Origin: VRUE01 sp963698085
Lineage (GTDB): Bacteria; Actinomycetota; Thermoleophilia; Solirubrobacterales; 70-9
NCBI GenBank assembly: GCA_963698085.1
Contig: OY969122.1
Location: forward strand, 2,232,001 to 2,296,000
DNA length: 64,000 nucleotides
Direction of reading: 5' to 3'
Part shown: positions 51,667 through 60,130 of the stretch, one piece after another
How positions within the stretch are numbered: the stretch's first letter is position 1
How the letters are laid out: each line of letters starts with the position of its first letter
Notes under the pieces: model-generated
Told to the model about the DNA's origin: nothing
Databases searched by the model: none
The model's input: only the letters and a program-made list of their open reading frames with translations
Made by a program: the position numbers and the translations under genes

Positions 51667-52851
51667 ATGCACACGCTGAGCACCCTGCTCGGTATGCCCC
51701 AGCATCGCTTCGCCTCGATCCACATCGTCGGCACCAACGGCAAGTCTTCGGTGACGCGGATGATCGCTGCGTTGCTGGAGGCGCACGGGGTACCCGCCGG
51801 CGCCTGCGTATCGCCCCACCTCGCGCGCTGGTCCGAACGGGTGCTGGTCCATGGCGAGGAGATCGGCAGCGCGGAGTTCGCGGCTGCGGTGGAGCGCGCG
51901 GCGATCGCGGCCGAGACGGTGAACCGGAGCTTGCCGGAGGGCGAGTCGGTGACCCAGTTCGAGCTGGCAACCGCCGCCGCCTTCGTCGCCTTGGCCACCG
52001 CAAAGGTGAAAGCCGTGGTAGTCGAGGCTGGGCTGGGGGGGAGGCTGGACGCGACCAACACGATCCCCTCCAAGGTCACCGTGCTCACCTCGGTCGGGCT
52101 CGACCACACCGAGTGGCTGGGGGAGAGCGAGGAGGCGATCGCCGCGGAGAAGCTGGCGGTGCTGCGGGATCACTCGGCTCTGGTACTGGGACGGGTGAGT
52201 CCCGCGATCGCGGCGCTGGCGCGGGAGACGGCCGGCGAACGCGGCGCCAAGCTAATCGTCGCGCCCGAGGACCCCGGCGCCGGGGTCCGGCTGCGCGTCC
52301 CGGGCGACTTCCAGCGCCGCAACTTCGCCCTTGCCTGCACCGCCGCCGCGGCCTTCCTCGGCGAGCTGGACCGCGAGCGGGCCGCGGCGGTCGCCGCCAC
52401 GCTCGAGATCCCCGGCCGGCTTGAAACGATCGACGGCGATCCCCCGGCTGTGCTCGACGCGGCCCACAACCCCGACGGGGCGGCGGCACTGGCCGAGGCC
52501 CTGCCGGAGATCGCCCGCGGCCGTCCGGTGATCGCCTGCCTGGCCGCCTTGCGCGAAAAGGACGTTGCGGCGATGGCGCAGGCGCTCGCCCCCGCCCTTA
52601 ACCGAGCGGTCTGCACCGAGCTTCTCTCATCGCATTCCGCTGGCCGGTCCAGCATTGAGGCAGGCGAGTTGGCTCGCGCTTGCGGGGAGGCCGGCATACC
52701 GGCCGAGGCCGAACCAAACTTGGCCGCGGCGGTGCTGCGCGCGCGGGAGCTCGCCCGTGAGGCCGGCGGCGTGCTCCTCGTCACCGGCTCTCACTATGCG
52801 CTTTCGCCCGCCCGCGCCGCGCTTGGCCTGTGCGAGGATGAGCCGAGATGA
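51667..52851 (+). CDS. folC: Folylpolyglutamate synthase / dihydrofolate synthase
   Basis: Adds glutamate to dihydropteroate and folates (Mur ligase fold). P-loop IHIVGTNGKSSVTRMIAALL, ATP/folate site VVVEAGLGGRLDATNTIPSK, and VLDAAHNPDGAAALAEAL are FolC motifs. From ATG 51667 the protein has 394 aa, but the same frame upstream encodes DDYLDSLQPIGWKLGLERM, the normal FolC N-terminus, without any ATG, GTG or TTG. ATA 51604, with GAGGAG 9 nt upstream and overlapping the valS stop as ATAG, is the best candidate for the true start (415 aa). The annotated ATG is therefore only the first canonical codon. Confidence 0.88.
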   Translation: MHTLSTLLGMPQHRFASIHIVGTNGKSSVTRMIAALLEAHGVPAGACVSPHLARWSERVLVHGEEIGSAEFAAAVERAAIAAETVNRSLPEGESVTQFELATAAAFVALATAKVKAVVVEAGLGGRLDATNTIPSKVTVLTSVGLDHTEWLGESEEAIAAEKLAVLRDHSALVLGRVSPAIAALARETAGERGAKLIVAPEDPGAGVRLRVPGDFQRRNFALACTAAAAFLGELDRERAAAVAATLEIPGRLETIDGDPPAVLDAAHNPDGAAALAEALPEIARGRPVIACLAALREKDVAAMAQALAPALNRAVCTELLSSHSAGRSSIEAGELARACGEAGIPAEAEPNLAAAVLRARELAREAGGVLLVTGSHYALSPARAALGLCEDEPR

Positions 52852-52970
52852 GCTCCAAGAGCGCCGGATCCGAACTGCTCTCGATGATGGGACTGGTCGC
52901 CGCGGTGGTGGCCGTGGTGATCCTGATCTTCTTTGGGCTCGGCTACCTCTTCGGCAGCCTCTTTCTCTAA
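52848..52970 (+). CDS. 40-residue single-span membrane protein
   Basis: ATG 52848 overlaps the folC stop in an ATGA quartet. The product starts MSSKSAGSELLSMMGLVAAV and ends VAVVILIFFGLGYLFGSLFL: one transmembrane span without motifs. Coupling to folC argues that it is translated. Function unknown. Confidence 0.65.
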   Translation: MSSKSAGSELLSMMGLVAAVVAVVILIFFGLGYLFGSLFL

Positions 52971-53044
52971 CCCGCGGTGAGCGACAGGGTTAGCGAGGCA
53001 GGCGGCGAAGTAGACTCCCCGCGCTCCCCAGCGGGCATCTAGCC

Positions 53045-53677
53045 ATGGCAACCGCGATCTTCGGCATCAGCAACAACGGCCTCAACCTGGTCGTCAACCT
53101 GCTCATCCTGATGCTGGTCGTCGTCTGGTTGGCGCTGATCGTCTACACCTACCTCGACGCCAAGCGCCGCATCTCCGATCCCTTCCTGGTCGGGTGCGCG
53201 ACCCTCGCCTCCTTCATCCCCTACATCGGCACCGCCGTTTACGCGATCGTGCGTCCGCCCGAGTTCCTCGAGGACGCCCACGAACGCGAGCTGGAGATCA
53301 AGGCGGCGGAGCTGCGCGTGCGCGAGCTGACCGAGCACTCCTGCCCCGGTTGCGGCTTCCCGGTCGAGAAGGACTTCCTGCGCTGTCCCGAGTGCCAGCG
53401 CCGGCTCAAGCACCCCTGCCCGAGCTGCCGCAAGCCCGTCGACCCCGGTTGGGCGCTCTGCCCCTACTGCGAGGAGCCGCTGCGCCGCGCCGAGCGTCCG
53501 CGTCGCAAACGGCCCGAGGGGCGCCAGCCGCCTCGCGAGGAGCGCAATGCACCGCCGCGCAAAAAAGAATCGGCCGAGGCAAAGAAAGAGCCGCCGAAAA
53601 AAGAGCCTGCCAAACCGAAACAACGACCGCAAAGGAGCCCCGACCGTGAGCCGGACCCTGATCCTCGTCAAGCCTGA
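53045..53677 (+). CDS. Membrane protein with double zinc ribbon
   Basis: A 210-aa protein with two spans (NLVVNLLILMLVVVWLALIV and PFLVGCATLASFIPYIGTAV), then a cytoplasmic zinc part with four CxxC pairs: SCPGCGFPV, LRCPECQRRL, PCPSCRKPV and LCPYCEEPL, forming two zinc ribbons. The Lys/Pro/Glu-rich tail (PPRKKESAEAKKEPPKKEPA) is disordered. TAGACT at 53011-53016 could be its promoter. It overlaps the start of ndk by 32 nt. Function unknown; similar proteins are common in actinobacteria. Confidence 0.8.
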   Translation: MATAIFGISNNGLNLVVNLLILMLVVVWLALIVYTYLDAKRRISDPFLVGCATLASFIPYIGTAVYAIVRPPEFLEDAHERELEIKAAELRVRELTEHSCPGCGFPVEKDFLRCPECQRRLKHPCPSCRKPVDPGWALCPYCEEPLRRAERPRRKRPEGRQPPREERNAPPRKKESAEAKKEPPKKEPAKPKQRPQRSPDREPDPDPRQA

Positions 53678-54053
53678 CGCCTTCGAGCGCGCCCTCAGCG
53701 GCGAGGTGATTGCACGGTTCGAGCGCAAGGGCTTGCGGATCGCGGCGCTGAAGACGATGGTGGCGAGCGAGGCAATCGCCAACGAGCACTACGCCGAGCA
53801 CAGCGAGAAGCCCTTCTTCGGCGAGCTGGTTGAGTTCATTACCGGCGGTACCTTGGTGGCGATGGTCCTGGAGGGAGCCGAAGCGGTCGCGGCGGCCCGC
53901 CAGCTGATCGGCGCGACCAACCCTGTCGAGGCGGCGCCCGGCTCGATCCGCGGCGACTACGCGCTCGAGGTCACCTTCAACATGGTCCACGGGTCCGACT
54001 CCGACGAGTCGGCCGAGCGCGAGATCTCCATCTGGTTCCCCGAGCTGTCCTGA
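53646..54053 (+). CDS. ndk: Nucleoside diphosphate kinase
   Basis: Balances NTP pools by phosphate transfer through a phospho-His (135 aa). SRTLILVKPDAFERALSGEV is the opening; NPVEAAPGSIRGDYALEV precedes the catalytic His in NMVHGSDSDESAEREI. GTG 53646 has AAAGGAG 8 nt upstream and lies inside the end of the zinc-ribbon gene in another frame. Its stop overlaps the proposed maf start. Confidence 0.95.
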   Translation: MSRTLILVKPDAFERALSGEVIARFERKGLRIAALKTMVASEAIANEHYAEHSEKPFFGELVEFITGGTLVAMVLEGAEAVAAARQLIGATNPVEAAPGSIRGDYALEVTFNMVHGSDSDESAEREISIWFPELS

Positions 54054-54607
54054 AGGTAACGCTCGCATCCGGCTCGCCCCAGCGGCGCGAGATTCTCCTC
54101 AAGCTCGGCGTCGAGTTCGACGTCGTCGTCCCCGGGGTTGAGGAGCTGAGCGGGGGAGAGCCTGAGGTGGAGGTGCTCGAGAACGCTCGGATGAAGGCGC
54201 GGGCGGTCGAGCGGGACGGGATCGTGATCGCTTGCGATACCGATGTCGTCCTTGACGGCAAGGCGCTCGGCAAGCCGGTCGACGGGACCGAGGCCGGGGA
54301 ATACTTAGAGCGGATGTCGGGACGCCCGCACGTCGTCATGAGCGGGCTGGCGGTGCTGGCCGATGGCGAGGAGCGGAGCGGGCTGGAGCGGACCACGGTG
54401 GTCTTCAAGCAGCTGACCGAGGCTGAGAAGGAGCGCTACGTGGCCTTTGGTGAGTGGCGGGAGCGGTCGGGGGGATACGCAATCCAGACGCTCGGCTCAA
54501 CCCTGGTCGAGCGGGTAGAGGGCAGCGTCTCCAACGTCGTCGGTCTGCCGGTCGGACTGCTGGTCGAGCTTGCCCCCGAGTTGCTGGAGCATCGCTCAGC
54601 CGCGTAG
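54050..54607 (+). CDS. Maf-like nucleotide pyrophosphatase, probable CTG start
   Basis: House-cleaning hydrolase of non-canonical or methylated nucleoside triphosphates (185 aa). The N-terminus KVTLASGSPQRREILLKLGV contains the Ser and Arg pair of Maf proteins, ARMKARAV and ACDTDVVLDGKALGKPVDGT hold the catalytic Asp, and YAIQTLGSTLVERVEGSVSN closes the site. The first ATG in frame (54191) and the GTG 54167 would remove the conserved N-terminus. CTG 54050 makes a CTGA overlap with the ndk stop in the place where ATGA is usual, so CTG is the likely start. Convergent overlap of 12 nt with the HD-GYP gene. Confidence 0.85.
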   Translation: MKVTLASGSPQRREILLKLGVEFDVVVPGVEELSGGEPEVEVLENARMKARAVERDGIVIACDTDVVLDGKALGKPVDGTEAGEYLERMSGRPHVVMSGLAVLADGEERSGLERTTVVFKQLTEAEKERYVAFGEWRERSGGYAIQTLGSTLVERVEGSVSNVVGLPVGLLVELAPELLEHRSAA

Positions 54608-55627
54608 AGAGAGAGCCTCGTCGAGGTTGTCCATCAGCGCATCGACCACCATTGGGTCGAAGTGCGTGCCGCGCTCCGCGGAGATCAGCTGGATCGCTCC
54701 CTTGGCGCTGAAGGCCGGTCGGTGGGGTCGGTTGCTGAGCAGCGCGTCGAGGACGTCGGCCACCGCGACGATCCTGCCTTCGATTGGAATTTCCTCGCCG
54801 CTCAGCCCCTGCGGGTAGCCGCTTCCGTCGAACCACTCGTGGTGGGTGAGGGCGATCGTGGCGGCCATCTTCAGCAGGTCGCTTTCGGAGTTGGCGAGGA
54901 TCTGATGCCCAACGGTCGTGTGGGACTGCATCCGCTCGCGCTCGCTTGGCGTCAGAGTCTCCCGCTTGCGCAGCACCCCATCCGGAGTGGAGATCTTGCC
55001 GATGTCGTGCATCGGCGCCGCGGCCCGCAGCAGCCGCACTCGATGCATGTCGAGGCCCAGCTTGGTGGCGAGCAAGGTAGCGATCGAGGCCATTCGGTTG
55101 ACGTGGCGACCGCTCTCCGGGTCGTACATCTCGATCGCGCCAGCGAGTCGATCGACCGTTTCCCGATGCGAGATCTGTAGGTCCCTGATCGCTTTCCGCT
55201 GCGCTTTCTCTCGCTCGCTTTCCCTGCGCCTGCTGATGTCGCGGATCGCCGCGGTGGCGATCGCCTCACCGTTCCACTTGATGCTGGAAAGGCTGATTTC
55301 GACGGGAAACTCGCTGCCGTCCTTGCGCACCGCAAAGAGCTCGATGTCAGCGCCCATCTCGCGGGCATAGGGTTCCTTGAAGTAGGTTGCCCTCTGCCTG
55401 GGATGCACCTTGCGAAACCGGGCTGGAACGAGAAGGTCAAGCTCATGATCCTCCAGCTCCTCCCGCCCATAGCCGAAGAGCTCCTCAGCGTGCCGGTTGA
55501 CGAGGACGATGCGGCCCGCCCGCTCGACGCCGACGATCGCATCTGGCACGAACTCCAGAAACTGCTCGAAGGTCGAGCTTCTCCCTTCCGGTCTGGTTCC
55601 AGCTGATCTGTCTGGTGCCGGCGGCAT
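54596..55627 (-). CDS. PAS - HD-GYP domain protein (c-di-GMP phosphodiesterase-like)
   Basis: A 343-aa cytoplasmic signalling protein. Residues 20-135 are a PAS sensor (FEQFLEFVPDAIVGVERAGR ... RKDGSEFPVEISLSSIKWNG with the PAC end). Residues 165-335 are HD-GYP: SGRHVNRMASIATLL, AAPMHDIGKISTPDGVL (HD), MQSHTTVGHQIL, and HHEWFDGSGYPQGLSGEEIP (GYP). All metal ligands appear to be kept, so it should hydrolyse c-di-GMP. No GGDEF gene is in the window. Divergent to mreB, with a shared AT-rich region that contains a 12-bp inverted repeat. Confidence 0.9.
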   Translation of the reverse strand: MPPAPDRSAGTRPEGRSSTFEQFLEFVPDAIVGVERAGRIVLVNRHAEELFGYGREELEDHELDLLVPARFRKVHPRQRATYFKEPYAREMGADIELFAVRKDGSEFPVEISLSSIKWNGEAIATAAIRDISRRRESEREKAQRKAIRDLQISHRETVDRLAGAIEMYDPESGRHVNRMASIATLLATKLGLDMHRVRLLRAAAPMHDIGKISTPDGVLRKRETLTPSERERMQSHTTVGHQILANSESDLLKMAATIALTHHEWFDGSGYPQGLSGEEIPIEGRIVAVADVLDALLSNRPHRPAFSAKGAIQLISAERGTHFDPMVVDALMDNLDEALSLRG

Positions 55628-55665
55628 CCTTCTTAGTGCGATCCGTTACTCCAGTGTTACTGATT

Positions 55666-55704
55666 ATAAGTTTCTAAACTTTGTGGTGTCTATTAGAAAC
55701 TTAT
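55666..55704. promoter_or_regulatory. AT-rich 12-bp inverted repeat before mreB
   Basis: Arms 55666-55677 (ATAAGTTTCTAA) and 55693-55704 (TTAGAAACTTAT) are perfect reverse complements 15 nt apart, centre to centre 27 bp. The surrounding 55650-55710 is strikingly AT-rich for this genome. It lies 39 nt before the HD-GYP start and 69 nt before mreB, so a regulator bound here could govern both. Confidence 0.65.
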
Positions 55705-55772
55705 TAAGTCTCCGAAAGGGCAGATTTGACCATCTGGGATGATTGCGCCTGCATTTCCGCGAAATTGCACGA

Positions 55773-56822
55773 ATGGGCATATTCAGCTACTTGACCGGAC
55801 TTGGCGGCCGCGACATGGCGGTCGACCTCGGCACCGCAAACACTCTCGTTTACGTGCGCGGGCGTGGCATCGTGCTCTCCGAGCCCTCGGTCGTGGCGAT
55901 CGACTCACGCAACGGCCAGGTCCACGCGGTCGGGGTCGAAGCGAAGCGGATGCTCGGCCGTACGCCGGGGACGATCACCGCGATCCGGCCCTTGAAGGAC
56001 GGCGTGATCGCCGACTTCGACGTGACCGAACAGATGCTGCGTCACTTCATCAAAGAGGTGCATTCCAACCGCTTCGCCCATCCACGCGTCGTCGTCTGCG
56101 TTCCCTCTGGCGTTACCGGGGTGGAGAAGCGGGCGGTCGAGGAGGCCTGCCTCTCGGCTGGCGCTCGCAAGGCCTATCTGATCGAGGAGCCGATGGCCGC
56201 CGCGATCGGCGCCGGCTTGCCGGTCGCCGAGCCGACCGGCTCGCTGATCGTCGACGTCGGCGGCGGTACCACCGAGGTCGCGGTGATCTCACTCGGCGGG
56301 ATCGTCGTCTCGCAGTCGATCAGAGTCGGCGGCGACGAGCTCGACGAGGCGATCGTCAACCACTGCAAACACGTCTACAAACTGGCGATTGGTACGCAGA
56401 CCGCGGAGGAGGTCAAGCTCGAGGCGGGCTCGGCCTCGCCGCTGCCGGAGGAGGTCGAGGTCGAGATCCGCGGCCGTGACCTCGTCTCCGGCCTGCCGAA
56501 GACGATCACGCTCGGCTCGGCCGAGGTGCGCGAGGCGCTCGACGAGCCGGTCGGGCACGTGATCGACGCGGTCAAGGACACGCTCGACCGCACGCCACCG
56601 GAGCTGGCGGGGGACATCATGGACCGTGGCATTACCCTTGCGGGGGGCGGCGCGCTCCTGCAAGGACTCGAACAGCGCCTTCGCGATGAGTGCCAGATGC
56701 CGTGTCAACTGGCAGAGTCGCCTTTGACGTGCGTGGCCGTTGGCTCTGGCATCTCGCTGGAGGAGTTCGAGACGATCCACCGCGCCAGCAAGATGAACTC
56801 AGGGGCGGCACGCGTTGCTTAG
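55773..56822 (+). CDS. mreB: Rod shape-determining protein MreB
   Basis: Actin-like filament that directs side-wall peptidoglycan synthesis (349 aa). Opening MGIFSYLTGLGGRDMAVDLG, the phosphate-1 loop DLGTANTLVYVRGRGIVL; phosphate-2 loop LIVDVGGGTTEVAVISLGG; adenosine loop DRGITLAGGGALLQGLEQRL. ATG 55773 gives the usual N-terminus with an amphipathic membrane helix; an in-frame TTG at 55743 would add ten untypical residues. First gene of mreB-mreC-mreD-mrdA-rodA. Confidence 0.95.
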   Translation: MGIFSYLTGLGGRDMAVDLGTANTLVYVRGRGIVLSEPSVVAIDSRNGQVHAVGVEAKRMLGRTPGTITAIRPLKDGVIADFDVTEQMLRHFIKEVHSNRFAHPRVVVCVPSGVTGVEKRAVEEACLSAGARKAYLIEEPMAAAIGAGLPVAEPTGSLIVDVGGGTTEVAVISLGGIVVSQSIRVGGDELDEAIVNHCKHVYKLAIGTQTAEEVKLEAGSASPLPEEVEVEIRGRDLVSGLPKTITLGSAEVREALDEPVGHVIDAVKDTLDRTPPELAGDIMDRGITLAGGGALLQGLEQRLRDECQMPCQLAESPLTCVAVGSGISLEEFETIHRASKMNSGAARVA

Positions 56823-56860
56823 CTGCCGTTCACGAAAAGCACCGAACTTAGGTCCCAGCC

Positions 56861-57712
56861 GTGTATCGCAAGCAAGTACGCCGCCGTAGGGCGGTTCTAA
56901 CGTTCCTCATCCTCGGCTCCTTCCTGTTGCTGACGCTCACCTATGGGCAGAGCGCGGGTGGATTGCAGCGGGGTGTGAGCACGATCTTCAGCCCGCTGCA
57001 GGCGGTCGCCGACCGAGCGCTGAAGCCGGCCCGCGATCTGGTCAGCTGGTTCGACGAGACCTTCGAGGCGAAGGGCGAAAATGAACGTCTCGAGGAGGAG
57101 CTTGTAACGGCCCGCCGTCAGGCGGTCGCTGGCCAGGAGGCGCTCCAGGAGAACGCCCAGCTGCGCAAGCTGGTCGCGCTCGACCGCGGTCCGGCCCTGG
57201 CCGAATCGGCCTACGAGCCGGTCACCGGGCGGGTGATCGCCCGCTCGCCCACCGTCTGGCACTCGGCCGTGACGATCGACGTCGGCTCCGATGACGGTGT
57301 GCGGGTGGACGACCCGGTGATCAGCGGCGATGGTCTGGTTGGCCTGATTGCCTCAGCACAGGGTGGCTCGGCGCAGGTGACCTTGATCACCGATCACGCC
57401 AGCGCCGTATCGGCCAAGGTGCTCCCCGGCGGGGTGCAGGGTGTGATCAGGCCCGACGTCGGCAATCCCGAGGACCTGATCCTCGACTTCATCGACTCGA
57501 CCAAGGATGTGCACGGTGGCCAGGCGGTGGTCACCTCGGGCTGGCGTGCCCAGGGCCTCGCGTCGCACTTCCCGCCCGGGCTGCCGGTCGGCGAAGTGAC
57601 CCGCGCCCCGATCGTCGAGCAGGAGGCCAGCCAGCAGGTGCACTTGCGTCCGTACGCCGATCTCGCCAACCTGGACCTCGTACAGGTGCTCACCGGAGGT
57701 CGGCGCGAATGA
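56861..57712 (+). CDS. mreC: Rod shape-determining protein MreC
   Basis: Bitopic scaffold of the elongasome (283 aa). Basic N-terminus MYRKQVRRRRAVLTF, one span (FLILGSFLLLTLTYG), a coiled coil (KGENERLEEELVTARRQAVA), then the beta-domain AYEPVTGRVIARSPTVWHSA, VTIDVGSDDGVRVDDPVIS and VQGVIRPDVGNPEDLILDF. The GTG start at 56861 is 38 nt after mreB. Its stop overlaps mreD by 4 nt (ATGA). Confidence 0.93.
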   Translation: MYRKQVRRRRAVLTFLILGSFLLLTLTYGQSAGGLQRGVSTIFSPLQAVADRALKPARDLVSWFDETFEAKGENERLEEELVTARRQAVAGQEALQENAQLRKLVALDRGPALAESAYEPVTGRVIARSPTVWHSAVTIDVGSDDGVRVDDPVISGDGLVGLIASAQGGSAQVTLITDHASAVSAKVLPGGVQGVIRPDVGNPEDLILDFIDSTKDVHGGQAVVTSGWRAQGLASHFPPGLPVGEVTRAPIVEQEASQQVHLRPYADLANLDLVQVLTGGRRE

Positions 57713-58257
57713 TCGTCACCCCCAATATCTTCGCCCGCTTGACCGCAATCGCGGTTCTCGTCGTCTTGTTGCAGCTCTCCTTCTTCTCCCGGGTCGAGCT
57801 CCTCCACACCAGCGCCGACATCCTGCCGGTCGTCGTGATTGCGCTCGGCCTGCTCGGCGGCAGCATGACCGGCGCCGTCGCCGGCTTTTCGATCGGCCTC
57901 CTGGTCGATTGCCTGCTGGTGGCGCCGCTCGGCGGTTCCTCGCTGGTCCTGCTCAGCGCCGGCTACCTCGCCGGCCTCTTCCGCGAGCGCTTCGAGATCC
58001 ACAGCTCGTTGGTGCCACCGTTGCTTTGCATGGGCCTGACCCTGTTCGCCGAGCTTGGCTTTGCCGCGGTGCACCTGATGCTCGGCGTCGACGCCCCCCT
58101 CAGCAGCCTGATTCTGCGCGACATGCTGTTGAAAAGCATCTTCGCCTTCTTCCTCGCCTGGCCGATCTACTTCGGCTTGCGGCGAGCGTTGCGCCCCGCG
58201 TTGGTCGAGGAGTCGAGAGTGAGTCGCCGCCGTCAGCCGACCGTGCTTGGAGCCTGA
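57709..58257 (+). CDS. mreD: Rod shape-determining protein MreD
   Basis: Polytopic partner of MreC (182 aa) with about five spans: FARLTAIAVLVVLLQLSFFS, ILPVVVIALGLLGGSMTGAV, FSIGLLVDCLLVAPLGGSSL, PPLLCMGLTLFAELGFAAVH and the last LKSIFAFFLAWPIYFGLRRA. The ATGA overlap with mreC marks a coupled operon. Sequence conservation in MreD is low; position and span pattern decide the name. Confidence 0.88.
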   Translation: MIVTPNIFARLTAIAVLVVLLQLSFFSRVELLHTSADILPVVVIALGLLGGSMTGAVAGFSIGLLVDCLLVAPLGGSSLVLLSAGYLAGLFRERFEIHSSLVPPLLCMGLTLFAELGFAAVHLMLGVDAPLSSLILRDMLLKSIFAFFLAWPIYFGLRRALRPALVEESRVSRRRQPTVLGA

Positions 58258-58261
58258 GGCC

Positions 58262-60127
58262 GTGTACCGGCGCTCGGACGAACTCGGCCCCCAGAGCAGC
58301 AATCGCTTGGCGCTGCGCATCGCCATCTTCGGCGGCGTCGCCATAGCCCTCTTCGCGGTTCTCTTCTTTCGCGTCTGGTTCCTGCAGGTGCTGAACGGCG
58401 AGGAGTACCTGGCCGAGGCGAGGAACAACCGCACCCGCGAGTTCCGGGTTACCGCCCCCCGCGGCGAGATCCTCGACCGCGAGGGCAGGGTTTTGGTTGC
58501 CAACCGAACCAGCCTCGCCCTGCAGGTCAACCCCCGCAAACTGCCCGCCGACCTCGGCGAGCGGCGGGCGGAGCTGGCGCAGCTTGCCGAGCTGACCCAC
58601 AGCACGCTGCGGGGAGTGCGCAGGGCGCTCCGCGAAGGGGCGGAGCTGGCACCGGGCGCGCCCGTCACCCTGCGCCGCGACGTCGGCAGCTACCTCATCT
58701 ACTACCTCGAGGAGAACCAGGACCGGTTCCCAGGCGTCGCGGTGGAGCGTGTCTTCGTTCGCCGCTACCCGCACGGGACGCTTGCCGCCCACCTCTTCGG
58801 CAACGTCGGCGAGGTCTCAAAAGAACAGCTGAAGGAACCGCGGTACCGCGGTCTCGAGCCCGGCGACAGGGTCGGCCAGGAAGGGGTCGAGTACCAGTAC
58901 GACCGGCTGCTACGCGGCCGCCCCGGCGCGACCCGGATCCAGGTCGACTCGCTGGGCCGGCCGACCCCGGGCGGTCAGCAGGAAGTGGTCGAGCCGGCGC
59001 CGGGCAACAACCTGCGCCTGACGATCGACTCGGGCTTGCAGGAAGCGGGCGACGCCGCGCTCGCCGGCCAGGGCCTGGCGGGTGCCTACGTGGCGATGGA
59101 CGTGCGCAGCGGCGCGATCCTCGCGATGGGCTCCAACCCGACCTTCGACCCCGAAGTGTTCACGCGCCCGCTCAGCCAGCGCCAGGTGAACGAGCTCTAC
59201 CGCGACCCCGTCCTATCGCCGCTGACCAACCGCGCGATCGCCGGTGCCTACCCGACCGGCTCCACCTACAAGCCGATCACCTCGGTTGCGGCCCTGGCCA
59301 GCGGCGAGGTGACCACCAGCGAACCGATCCTCGACGACGGCGCCTTCACCCTCGGCGGCATCACCTTCGAAAACGCCGGCGGCGCCGCCTACGGCTCGAT
59401 CGCGATGCAGACCGCGCTGCAGGTCTCCTCCGACGTCTTCTACTACACGCTCGGCGACCGCATGAACGGCAGCCCCGCCCTGCAGGAGTGGTCGCATCGG
59501 CTGGGCATCGGCCGCGAGAGCGGCATCGACCTGCCGGGCGAGCAGCCGGGCCTTTTGCCGACCCCGGCCTGGCGCAACCAGCTCTACAAAGAAGACTTGA
59601 CCGAACGGCCTTGGTCAGCCGGCGACAACGTCAACCTCGCGGTCGGCCAGGGTGATCTGCAAGCCGACCCGCTGCAGATGGCCGTCGCCTACGCAACGAT
59701 CGCCAACGGCGGCACGGTGCCCCGCCCGCACGTCGCCCTGCAGGTCGAAGACGCCGCCGGCCGGGTGCTGCGGGAATTCGAGCCAAAGCCCGCCCGCACG
59801 GTCAAGATCGATCCCGAGTGGCGCGAAACGATCCTCGCCGGATTGCACGGAGCAGCCCAGGAACCCGGCGGCACGTCCTACGGCGTCTTCGGTGGTTTTC
59901 CAGTCCCGGTCGCGGGCAAGACCGGCACGGCAGAGCGCCCCCCGTACGCCGATCAGTCATGGTATGTGGTACTTGCTCCCTACCCAGACCCAGAGATCGT
60001 CGTCGCCGTGACTTTCGAGCAGGGTGGCTTCGGCGCCGACACGGCAGCCCCCGCCGCCCTGCAGATCCTCTCCGAGCGCTTTGGTAAAAGCGCCGAGCCG
60101 GTCGAAACCGCAGGGGCGGTCGAGTAG
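58262..60127 (+). CDS. mrdA: Penicillin-binding protein 2
   Basis: Class B transpeptidase of the elongasome (621 aa). N-terminal span (LRIAIFGGVAIALFAVLFF), the pedestal domain (APRGEILDREGRVLVANRTS), then the transpeptidase: nucleophile Ser334 in TGSTYKPIT with Lys337, the second motif near QVSSDVFYYTLGDRM, and KTGTAE at Lys553. GTG 58262 has TTGGAG 9 nt upstream; TTG 58247 is also in frame but falls into that ribosome site. Located 4 nt after mreD and 3 nt before rodA. Confidence 0.93.
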   Translation: MYRRSDELGPQSSNRLALRIAIFGGVAIALFAVLFFRVWFLQVLNGEEYLAEARNNRTREFRVTAPRGEILDREGRVLVANRTSLALQVNPRKLPADLGERRAELAQLAELTHSTLRGVRRALREGAELAPGAPVTLRRDVGSYLIYYLEENQDRFPGVAVERVFVRRYPHGTLAAHLFGNVGEVSKEQLKEPRYRGLEPGDRVGQEGVEYQYDRLLRGRPGATRIQVDSLGRPTPGGQQEVVEPAPGNNLRLTIDSGLQEAGDAALAGQGLAGAYVAMDVRSGAILAMGSNPTFDPEVFTRPLSQRQVNELYRDPVLSPLTNRAIAGAYPTGSTYKPITSVAALASGEVTTSEPILDDGAFTLGGITFENAGGAAYGSIAMQTALQVSSDVFYYTLGDRMNGSPALQEWSHRLGIGRESGIDLPGEQPGLLPTPAWRNQLYKEDLTERPWSAGDNVNLAVGQGDLQADPLQMAVAYATIANGGTVPRPHVALQVEDAAGRVLREFEPKPARTVKIDPEWRETILAGLHGAAQEPGGTSYGVFGGFPVPVAGKTGTAERPPYADQSWYVVLAPYPDPEIVVAVTFEQGGFGADTAAPAALQILSERFGKSAEPVETAGAVE

Positions 60128-60130
60128 CCC

